Shown: piece by piece, positions 47,236-59,300 of the stretch
Numbering within the stretch: position 1 is the first letter of the stretch
How the letters are laid out: every line of letters begins with the position of its first letter
From: Gibbula magus
Taxonomy: Eukaryota > Mollusca > Gastropoda > Trochida > Trochidae
Assembly (NCBI GenBank): GCA_936450465.1
Contig: OW388302.1
Location: forward strand, 17,623,569 to 17,687,568
Direction of reading: 5' to 3'
DNA length: 64,000 nt
Translations under genes and position numbers: made by a program
Notes under the pieces: model-generated
The model's database searches: none
Told to the model about the DNA's origin: nothing
The model's input: the letters and a program-made list of their open reading frames with translations, nothing else

Positions 47236-47315
47236 TTGTGCTCTCCCCAATCAAAATGGCTGGATTGCTACCCCTCACCCACCCCAACCTCTGACTTCGA
47301 GAGATAACCCAGACA

Positions 47316-50300
47316 CTAACTCGACGCAGGTTTGGCTACTCTCGCCGCTAGTCTCCTCTCATTCTCCATCTCCTTCTCTCTCTGTTGTGCCTTCTGCAGC
47401 TCTTCCTTCTGTCTCTGCTGCTGTAGCTTCACGGCCCTCTTCTGTAAACAAAAGAACAAGAGATGAAACAGAACTCATGTCATATTTTTAGGTGAGGTGT
47501 GGTGAGGTGAGGTGAGGTGAGGTGAGGTGAGGTGAGGTGAGGTGAGGTGAGGTGAGGTGAGGTGAGGTGAGGTGAGGTGAGGTGATTTGGGGTTTCAAGA
47601 GTATTTCACTTATATTACGCCTGCTAGTATATTATTGAAGGGAGAAAGCCAGCAACACCATGTGGCTATGTACTGCGGTGAAACCTGCGAGGAACGGCTT
47701 GAACTAGTGAACCATAGGTGGTACTATACTGGCGGGTTCAAACCACGAACCTTTGGATCCAACCACTGCACTATCCTGCCCCCCATATTTTCAGGATTTG
47801 AACAGGTGCGCTTTATTCAGGTTGACCCATCATACCTCAGATTGAGCTGCACATGCAATTTTTATTACAGAAATATCATTTTCAACCGTAAGAGATCCTC
47901 ACAGATGCCAACCTTTCAGTCGTAGCAACAGGAGCTTGAAACTATTATGAATTGATTAGATAATCTGCTACGATAAGCTCAACATTGACCACTTTTTCAA
48001 ATTCTTGTCGACTTGACATATTCTGTTTCGTGATTGATGCTTTCATTTGCGTGTTTGATATATTTCTGTTTGTTTTCTACGACTGTTGACATTGTGATGT
48101 AAACACTACCAGAATCATCACTGGGGTCACTTTTCACAAGTTTGTTCTTAAAACCTATTTCTGATTTCAAAATTGGATTAAAGGATTAACATGGCCTGAA
48201 CCAATATCTCATGACCTTGACCTTGACCTTAGACCTTCAAGGTCACACCATCACTGATTACTTTTCATTGTGTATAACAATCATGCAATGACTCAAAGTG
48301 TTCATTGTTAACCCTTAACATGCGGGCGACGGAATTATCCGGGCGGGCTATAAGCGATTCCTAGGTGTCTGTATACGGATCCCGGATACAAGACTTAGAA
48401 TAATTCACGGCTGTCTAAGTATACTCTATCACCCATACCGGGTCACGAGTCGATTGTGTCCGCGACCCGACCCATGAGAATGGCTGTATTTACGCATCGC
48501 GACCCGACATGAGAATAAAGCTTTGTTCAGTGTGTGGTCGGAATATCAAGCAAAATTCACACCAATTTGAGTGTGCATTGTTGATCCGTAACGCATCGAT
48601 AATTAGCTTTACAAAAGGCCAATTATGTCGGGCTTAGCCCCCGAAGCATTAATTCGCTTGAGGCTATTTTCACCCACGTGTTTGTATTGCCTCGGGTTTG
48701 CCTCGCCCGAGACTGCTATCTGCCTCGCATCTCGCGAGACGGGGAAAAAAATCGCTAACTCGCCTTACTCCCGCACTTCATATCATGTGAGCGAATTGTT
48801 TGTTTTCAAAAAAAAATACGGCAAAATAAAGGGGAAACAATGGACTACATTCCCATATAAAATTAGAAAATCTCAAAAAAATAATAAAGACACAGCAAGC
48901 GCCGTGAAAAAGGTCATGTTTACACTTCATAAATTTTGAAACAATCGGCGATTTTCACAACTTCTAAAACATTTATCAAGGCTAAAATACTGAATGCATT
49001 TTCATAATTTTTATATCACAATAAACCGAAAAGAATAATCTTTTATTCTATATAAAATGCGCAGATTTATTCACGGAAATAAAGATACAATTTTACCTTT
49101 CTGAGAGGCATGTGAAACCAAACGGCACACAAACTAATCAACATATTTTCATCAGTTATGGTTCGAGGTTAGCGTTTATTTGAAAAGTCAAACAACATAA
49201 CCATATTTGGGTTGACATGTGCTTATTTGTCAACTGGTTCGAGATTATGATTTCTTGGAAAAGTGCGATGAACGACCGTTTGCAATGCCGCATAAATGTT
49301 GTAAGTATTGACGATTTTATAGGTGGGAATAAAGACAAACTTTACATAGCTATAGAATTATAACCAAAGGTCGCATTCTAATAATTTTTATATCATTGTG
49401 AAGCTAGACATCTTGTCTTCAATTCCGTATATAAATGGAATTTTTTTCATCTCGTATTTATGATGTTACGAGGCCCAAATAAAAGACAATCTTTTGAAAG
49501 TAATAGAATAAAAACGAAAAAACATAGAAAATTCATTCAAAGTTTCGAGTGTGAATTAGCCATTTGTGTACGGGTTTCGCTACTTGAATTTGTATTGAAC
49601 GCCCGTATATAGTCCTTATTCGCCATGTAGATGCGGTATATTTTGTAAAAACGATACCGGAATCGCCGCCTGGAAATTCCGCCAGCAGAGCTAGTTAGTG
49701 CCAAAGCCCAAACTACTGCTGCGAGCTGCGAGCCTGTAAATTCCGCCACAGGGGCTAAAAATGGTAAAATATATATACGCAACGTAAGGGTTAACATAAG
49801 GCATATTCACAATAGCATGCTTAAGTTGTGACCTTGCTGTGACCTTGACCTTTGACAGATTTTAGCGAAAACTTTTTCAAATCTTGGTCTATCTCCATAG
49901 TTGATATATACCAAATAAGAGCCTGATAGCACAAAAACATTTGAAGTTATCATGTTTACAAGGATTATTGTAGTAATTAAAGCACTCATGACCTTGACCT
50001 TTGACCTTGAATGTGAACATGTCAAAATCATTTACCAGATTTATAAGAAAGAAGCTATGTATATGAGGTGTTAATACCTTCTTGGAAACAAGTAGTATTT
50101 GAGTTATGAGCGGAACCAAAAGTGTGACCATAGACGCGCACACAAAGACGCTTAAAAGTGGAAAATCTGAAAAAATAATCATGGAATCTGTGGGAAACAT
50201 AGAAAAGGCACATCTAGGGACCATAAAGTGTACATGTATAAAGTTTCATAACAATTGAACAAGTAGTATTTGAGTTATGAGCGGAACCAAAAGTGTAAGC

Positions 50301-53300
50301 ATAGACGCGCACACAAAGACGCTTAAAAGTGGAAAATCTGAAAAAATAATCATGGAATCTGAGTGAAACATAGAAAAGGCACATCTAGGGACCATAAAGT
50401 GTACATGTATAAAGTTCCATAACAATTGAACAAGTAGTATTTGAGTTATGAGCGGAACCAAAAGTGTGACCATAGACGCGCACACAAAGACGCTTAAAAG
50501 TGGAAAATTTGAAAAAATAATCATGGAATCTGAGGGAAACATAGAAAAGGCACATCTAGGGACCATAAAGTGTACATGTATAAAGTTTCATAACAATTGA
50601 ACAAGTAGTATTTGAGTTATGAGCGGAACCAAAAGTGTTCCGGACGGACGCAAGGACGGACGGACGCGCTGAGCGCTATATACCCCCGACTACTTCGTAG
50701 CGGGGGTATAATTATAAATATATTTTTCTAAAAGTGTACACACTTCATGAATTTCAGGTATAGACTACATATTATTATGACTGCAAAATTTCAAGTTAAA
50801 CAAATTAGAATGCCAACACAACACAACCCAAGGGGAACAGAAGACAATAATATTAAAGAGGCAGTAGCACGTTTTTTTTGGGCTCAAATAAGTCGATTTT
50901 GTACTTAGAAATATTAAAATGTGTTCACAATAAAATGGTCGCAATGCAATTTTTGTTTTATACGCAACATCGTTATTACCACTATGGATAATTGGTTGGT
51001 TTTATTAGATGTTTTACCCTCTAAAGTAGATATAAATGACATAAACTATCATTATAAATTGGAAATTTGAAAAAATAAAATTTGCAAAAAACGTGCTACT
51101 GCCCCTTTAACCCTTAACATGCGGGCGACGGAATTATCCGGGAGGCTCATAGAGAAAAATGTTAGAACCCTTGGCGAGACCCGTACGTTGGACTTAGTGC
51201 ATTTACCGGGTCAGTAATAATTATATTTGCCCCCCAGGCGAAATGCGAGACGAAGTGTGTCCGTATATCGCCACATGAAAACTTGTTTACATACATCTCG
51301 CAGATAGCCACGATAACGAGTCTGTGTGAATGTCCGGTCGAAATATCAAGTAAAATTCACACCAAATTGCGTGTGCATTGTTGACCCGTAACGCATTGAT
51401 AATTAGCTTTACAAAAGGCCAATTTTGTCAGGCTTAGCCCCCGAAGCATTAATTCGCTTGAGGCTATTTTCACCCACGTGTTTGTATTGCCTCGGGTTTG
51501 CCTCGCCCGAGACTGCTATCTGCCTCGCATCTCGCGAGACGGGGGAAAAAATCGCTAACTCGCCTTACTCCCGCACTTCATATCATGTGAGCGAATAGTT
51601 TGTTTTCAAAAGAAAATACGGCAAAATAAAGGGGAAACAATGGACTACATTCCCATATAAAATTAGAAAATCTCAAAAAAATAATAAAGACACAGCAAGC
51701 GCCGTGAAAAAGGTCATGTTTACACTTCATAAATTTTGAAACAATCAGCGATTTTCACAACTTCTAAAACATTTATCACGGCTAAAATACTGAATGCATT
51801 TTCATAATTTTTATATCACAATAAACCGAAAAGAATAATCTTTTATTCTATATAAAATGCGCAGATTTATTCACAGAAATAAAGATACAATTTTACCTTT
51901 CTGAGAGGCATGTGAAACCAAACGGCACACAAACTAATCAACATATTTTCATCAGTTATGGTTCGAGGTTAGCGTTTATTTGAAAAGTCAAACAACATAA
52001 CCATATTTGGGTTGACATGTGCTTATTTGTCAACTGGTTCGAGATTATGATTTCTTGGAAAAGTGCGATGAACGACCGTTTGCAATGCCGCATACATGTT
52101 GTAAGTATTGACGATTTTATAGGTGGAAATAAAGACAAACTTTACATAGCTATAGAATTATAACCAAAGGTCGCATTCTAATAATTTTTATATCATTGTG
52201 AAGCTAGACATCTTGTCTTCAATTCCGTATATAAATGGAATTTTTTTCGTTTCGTATTTATGATGTTACGAGGCCCGAATTAAAGACAATCTTTCGAAAG
52301 TAATAGAATAAAAACGAAAAAACATAGAAAATTAATTCAAAGTTTCGGGTGTGAATTAGCCATTTGTGTACGGGTGTCGCTACTTGAATTTGTATTGAAC
52401 GCCCGTATGTAGTCCTTATTCGCCATGTAGATTTGGTATATTTCGTAAAAACGGTACCGGAATCGCCGCCTGGAAATTCCGCCAGCAGAGCTCGTTAGTG
52501 AATAAGCTCAAACTACTGCTGCGAGCTGCGAGCCTGTAAATTCCGCCACAGGGGCTAAAAATGGTAAAATATATATACGCAACGTAAGGGTTAAGATATC
52601 AGATCAAATATTATTCTCTGATCTCAGTACTGCGCCATAGAGATCATGTCAGCTGACCTTTTACTCCAGCCAATCAGTGACAAGGCTAGAAAGCCATCAG
52701 TCATACTTGAGAGTACAAAGAATCATATCTAAAAAGGACTCTCTGACATGACCTCTGACGGGTGGTACTCAGATTGAACAGGACTTGTTACTCTTGACGA
52801 TTAATATAATTTATAAAACTGGTCAATTAAAACAAAACTTTCTTTCTAACCTTCAGTTTGGCCGATTTGTCGTGTAGACTGTTCATATCTTTCTTAATCA
52901 CCATCAACTTGTTGTAGTACCTCCGTGCTTTCTGCATCTGAAGAGAGCGAAAAACAAGTTCTCCTGAAAAAGCCTTTGGCATAACTTGAAAACAAAGATG
53001 ACTAAAACTGCTGAGTGTCAACGAGTACACAAGATCAACATGACTTGACACTAAATATAAAGTATATCGTCTCAATATCACAATTCTTGCAGAGATCTTG
53101 AACAAATACTCAAGGTTACATTCCAATTCCACTGGTTCAGGCATATAACCTTTTTCGCCCATTTTCTTTTCAAAACTATGGTAGGATATTCCATACAACA
53201 AATAAAATGTCTTTCTTAGTTAAGATATAATTAAAGTCAATGGGGAGGATTGAAATTAGGACCTCTCTTAACTGTTTGATTGTACTGTGATATTTCAAAA

Positions 53301-56300
53301 TGTGTAACTCACGGTCTGTGTCAGCTCCTCCATGGCCTGACACTCTCGGAACTTGGCGTTCTCCTGTTCTACCGTCTCAATCAGAATCTTCTGGCTCGAT
53401 CTAGGAACAAGAAGATAGCAATACTGAAATCGTACTCTATTTCGCGCAGTGCACTTTTTTTACAAAGGTGAAAATAAACATTTTCTCGCAGTTGATTTTT
53501 TGAGCATTCTGCATTATCAAAAAAATAAAATCTTAACAACTTATATTCCCATCACAACACACGACACGACAGAAACGCAACTCTAATTGAATTAAGAGTT
53601 CTTCAGATTACTTGTGCGAACATATCATCACGTGACCCATTAGTGATCCTGTAGGAAATATGGCCAAAGAGATAATCAACATGGTTGAACGTGGTTACAT
53701 TTGACTTCTGAACCTACCCGTTAATTGGTTTAATTGTTTAAGATGTTGTCGTCTATACAAACTGAATCAAATTGATCAGTGTTTGTTATTTGTATTTATT
53801 TATTTCAAATTAATTTTTTCGTTGGGTTGATTATTCACGAAAAAACTTATAATGTGCGAAATGTAATATGATAACAGTATTACGTACCATTTATACTTAC
53901 AATAATAATTCACAAAAAGAGTCATTGGCATTTTACTACATTCTTGTTAAAGATACTACTGTTGTGAAACATCGAAATGTTATTCAACACTGTTGTGAAA
54001 CATTGCACATGAATGAAAGCGATCGCTGCCAGAACTACTTTCCAGTGGTGACATGAAAAGTTATCATGCATAGGCGTAGGAACAGGGTGGGCCCGGGGGG
54101 GCCGGGCCCCCCCACTTCTGAAACTCACGAAAAAAAAATTCAATAGCGCTTTCTAGGAGCAAATAGTACGTGTCAATTTGAAGAAAATTTCTTTTCTCAT
54201 ACTATTTTTTCAGAAACAGATAATATGATGAGTGCTCACCCTATTTTTAACACTAATATGGATGAAAATTTTGATCCTACAGCATCTTCTACTGAAAATA
54301 CGACATGGCAACCCCAATCGATTTGTTTGGTGGGAGGAGGGTGCTTTGATACGTTTTTAATACGTTTCCAAATTCGGAAAGAAACGAAAAGGCCAAGAAA
54401 GTTGAAATCTTGTGTACATACTCCTTAGCAAATGGGGATCTTAAATTGCGGAGTTTGTGGCCCTGGTGGTCCTCAGATGCCATGGCCCAAAAAACCTATT
54501 TTAGGCTTTTTCTCTAGAAGTAATCGACTCCTAAGACATTTGGGATTGAAATTGTAAATTTGGTGACCATGTGATCCCTAGTAAGGGCAACATTGGCCAC
54601 TCCTGAAAACGTTTTTAGCTCATCAGACCTGACCTCAAAAACCTATTTCGTCTTTCTTCTCTAGAACCAGCTCTGTAGTGACAACAGACAGTTGGCATCT
54701 CATGTACATACTCCTACTGTCACTCCTTCGATCATGGATATCTTGATTAATAAGGGCCCAAGGAACCACAGCATTAAAACCTATTTTCGCCTTATTCTCC
54801 AGAACCACTGATTCCAGAGAACTGGAATCATTAGTACAGTTAGCTTGGCAAGCGGAGATTCTGATTCATATATTTGGTGACTTTTTGATCCCAAATAAGG
54901 TCCTCAGGGGCCACAAACTCAAGGACTATATTTGTCTTTTTCTCCAGAACCAGTAACTCTAGAGAGTTGAAGTTCTGTGTACAGGCACCTTGGCAAGTGG
55001 GGATTATAATTAATAGATTTGGTAACTTTTGGGTGTCATGGTTTTATGATCTTCTACAGAATGAAAAGTATTTGTATTGGTCTCTTGGATTATGAATTGT
55101 AATTTTTCAAACAATATGTCTAGTGTTTATTTAAAACCTGATTTTCGACATCATTTTGGATGCTATTTCAGGATTAATTCTGATCGAACTGAGATATGAA
55201 TGTTCTTTCTCAGGCTCTTGAACAAGTCAAACTTGTCGACTGTGTTTCAATCCTATTTTATTTCCATTTTATCGTGACTTCCGTTGTCCTGTCTGCAAAT
55301 ATTGAAGCTCATACATATCCCTTGCAATTACAACTATATGGTCCTGAGTACCCTAACACACGCACTCAAAAATTCCAAATTGTTGCCATTATGGACTAAT
55401 CGTGGCCTAGTGTAAACGCAGCATATGCAGATTAAACATTTGTAATGATTATTATCCGAAATATTAAGAACAAAAGCATTAGGAATATGAAACATGCTAA
55501 CTTTCAACTTTCTCGCGAGTGTAGGTCTCTGTCCCTTTCACAGCTGGGACATACTGTTCTTTCTCTCAAAATGAATGATTTCTATTATAATTTTTTTAAA
55601 TTTTCGCCTTTAAAAATGTGTGAACGGTGCTTATTCTATTCAGGTGCATGTTTCAGTTCAAACACATTTTCAAATGTTCATTTCTGATTTGATCTAGGTA
55701 CAATTTGGTGTATTTTCTTGACATATAATCGACTTTTTTACAGCCACACCTGTGTCAAGTGACTTTTTTTGGCCTCAAAAGCAAGGTCACGTGACATTTT
55801 CGGCTTCAAAAGCAAGGTCACATGACTTTTTTTTTGCCCCAAAGTAAGGTCACGTGACTTTTTTTTGCCCCAAAGTAAGGTCACGTGACTTTTTTTTGCC
55901 CCAAAGTAAGGTCACCCGACTTTTTTTGGCCCAAAAGTAAGGTCACGTGACTTTTTTTTGCCCCAAAGTAAGGTCACGCGATTTTTTTGGTCCCCAAAGC
56001 AAGGTCACGTAATCAGTGAAACACGCTTTAAACCCAACCCCCCCCATCCTGAGAAGCTAATTGCCCCCCCCCCCCCCCACTCAACACAGACGGGGTATTC
56101 TGACCCAAGCTCAATCCACCCCCCGCTCTCAAGAAAAAAAATTGGGCCCCCCCACCCCAAAAACTGTTCCTACGCCTATGTCATGTGATGACTTCTTAAT
56201 CAAAATGGCGTTGCTTGCTATTTCGGCAAATCCTAGGAATGTCAGTGCTTCTGAGTTTCGTTGTCAACTCTATTTACGTTGGTTCCGTTAAAAATTGTGT

Positions 56301-59300
56301 CATCAATATTAAGTTCAGAGGCAACAAGCTTCACAAATATGTTACTAAACGGGACAGAATTTGGTATTCTCCATGTAGCTCATCAAGCTTTTTGTTATAT
56401 TTATTACGTAAAATACATCACAAAACATAATTTTCCAGAATGTTTTTATCCCTATCTGACAAGGATTCTGTTAAAAATTTTAGCTTTCAAGGACTTCTAC
56501 AAAAAGAAGACAGAACTAGGCTTACATTACATGGGCCCTTATCAGGAATCAGAGAGAAACCAAATATAAAATTTATAATCCCCATTAGTAAAGGAGAACA
56601 CAACATTTCAGCTCTCAAGAGCCAATGATTCTTGTGAGTCAAAACAGAACAAGGTTTACAGATGAACACCAGACACCATGCCATTTCAGACCTGATAAAC
56701 TAAGTTTTTAAAATAAAAATCCACGAAACCAACATACAATACTTCATCCAAAGATGACTTGGATTTTTCAATCGTCGGCAAAAACTTCTGAAGAAATCCT
56801 GAACTCAGTTTGTCGATGATGGCAGGGTCGATTTTAATCTCTGTAAAAGAAAATTAATTTAAATGTGAGATACCTACATTGACTACAGTAATCTGTTAAA
56901 TAAGCGCCCCACGTGTGTAAGCACGTATATCACACAATGCATTGAAAAGAACTCCATTTCCATCTCATTTTTTTTGTAACTAGTAAACCAATTTACGGAT
57001 GTGTGATCTACAAGACGTAAGGGTTCACAACTCATATACCCCTGTAGTTTGACTGCCTAAATTAATTGACACAAATGTCATCAGTCATGTCAATAAATCA
57101 ACTTCCCTATGCAAGGCATACATCTTGCCAGTCTCAATCACTGGTTTATTTAAGCTGTGCATTATTTTCCCTCGCTTAACCATGCTAAGATAGTGGCTGC
57201 TCTGATTTCCAAGCATGGAAACCTCAAAGAAATGCGGCAAGGCTTAAATAAGCCAGTGATGGAGACTGGCAAGAATGATGCCTTGTGTAGGGAAGTTGTG
57301 GGCAGTCTGGAGTGGGTCAGCATCTTCCATACGAAATTTGAAGTTTTCGCGTTATGCCCTGGAGACGAGCATAGAAGCAGTATAAACATTCAGTCTCACA
57401 ATAAAGATACAGTGTACGTTATAGCAAAAACATGTCTCCCCCTTCCCCCAATTCACCTCACTCCAAATTGTTGTCATGAAAAATGTGAAAAAAAATTCAA
57501 ATCATCCAAAAACTTATCTACATGATATGGAGTAATTGACAAACGGTGAAGATTGGTCAAGTAGTTTTAGAGTTGTATAAGAAAACTAACCAAATTCCGT
57601 ATCAAGATCTTTCACATCTTCATCTGCAACCTCTGCTACCTCAACATCTTCCTTTTCTTGAGGGCGTTCATTGTCTCCCGGAGTAGTCTCCCCTTCTGCC
57701 AAGAAAACAGTGTTGCCGGTCTGTTTAAAGGTGCATCCATTGTGTTTCATAAAATTTTATTTGGCTTTAATACGTTCCCACACACCATATGTGATGTTTA
57801 CAATACAAATAAATTCACTTATCTTGCATATTCATCCCCAATCGCCAAACATATCATATTTACTATTTTCCAATTAAAATCGAGTAACATCATTATGCAT
57901 GTGTAGAAACCGAAAGTGAACGTCCTATTTACATGCACAGTAGTTATATGACCTATTGAACATTATTAACCCAATTGTGTTATTTTGCCTGGTGTAAATA
58001 AGATTCAACAATTACGTTTGACTCTGTGGCGCGCGCCACACGCGGTGCATTGTCCGGTTTTCAATCAGAAATAACTACTTTTACCTTCATATCGTCAATA
58101 TACTAAGTCCAGTATCATTAAAATGGTTGTTTTCGGTAACAGTTGGTACTTCTCGATAAAATAAGACCATTTACAACGTTTGTCATATTTGACCCCCAAC
58201 AACACAATGGATGTACCTTTAACATCATAACTACAATAACATTCTCTACCTACAGAGGTATCTCAAATAAATTCTCCCCACATAACCTCTATTCCTAATG
58301 GCTCATATTTATTGTTTCAAGCAAAATCCTCCAATAGGAACAATCTTACCATGGATTTACTTTATCCAATGAAATCATATCTTACACTGACCGACATGAC
58401 AGTTACTACAAAGGTTTCAGCCTTGGACTGTAAAGGGTCTTTCTAATTAAAACATTTACTTCGATTATATCTGATACAAACTAGGTTAAGTTTTTGTCTT
58501 GATTTTGTCGTCCTTATCAACATGTTTTTGGCCAATTGTTTTAAAAAATATAGAGAGCATACAGTGAGAATCACATATTAAACGAGAAAACATATGTTTC
58601 CAAAGCTAGCATTAAAACTGATTGCACAACCAACTTTGAATGAATCCAATCAGGATTCTTTCATTCTAGGGCTTCATTTTCTACAGAGTATACTTGGGGA
58701 GAAATTTATTTGAGTATGCCTTTTTGGGGAGAATGCTCTATTCTGAGAAATAAAGTCACAAAATATTGCACTATCAAGATACAAACTTATTTTTGGTTTC
58801 CTCTCAGTTAAATGCAGTCAAAACCTTGTAATTATCGGATCAAACACATTATAGCTTAAAAATTAAAAAATAGAGCCACTGGCTCTGAAGCTCATCAGGA
58901 ATCATGTTATTAATTATCCCTAAGGAAAAGGTTAAGATATCACATAATAAGTCATTGCTCAGTCATCAAATTTATTATCAAAATTGGTTACACATTAATC
59001 CATATTCATTATAAATAATGTAGACCTTTGCAGTTTATTGTTTTACTTTCTATTTTTATCCTGGAATTATCAACATTTACTACATAATGAAAAAGAGCCC
59101 CTATTTGTTTCTAAAAATCCTGTTTCTCATAGGCTCATAGTTTCATAGGTTCCTTTTCAATATTTAATTAATAAATTCTATTGAGCATCTGAGTGTAAGA
59201 CTAAATCAGTAACACAGCAGAGAAGTAACCTGAAACCTCAGTGTATTAGCAAGCTGCTATTTGCATCTCTGCCAGGGAGTGGTCACTCCCCAGGTCAACA

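Noticed and set aside
49156..49338. conserved 60-residue protein (also at 51956-52138)
   Set aside because: The two frames are alike because they lie in two copies of the same non-autonomous piggyBac derivative; no start context or domain.
50246..50566. minus-strand repeat protein
   Set aside because: Produced by the 171-bp tandem units, which happen to be a multiple of 3.
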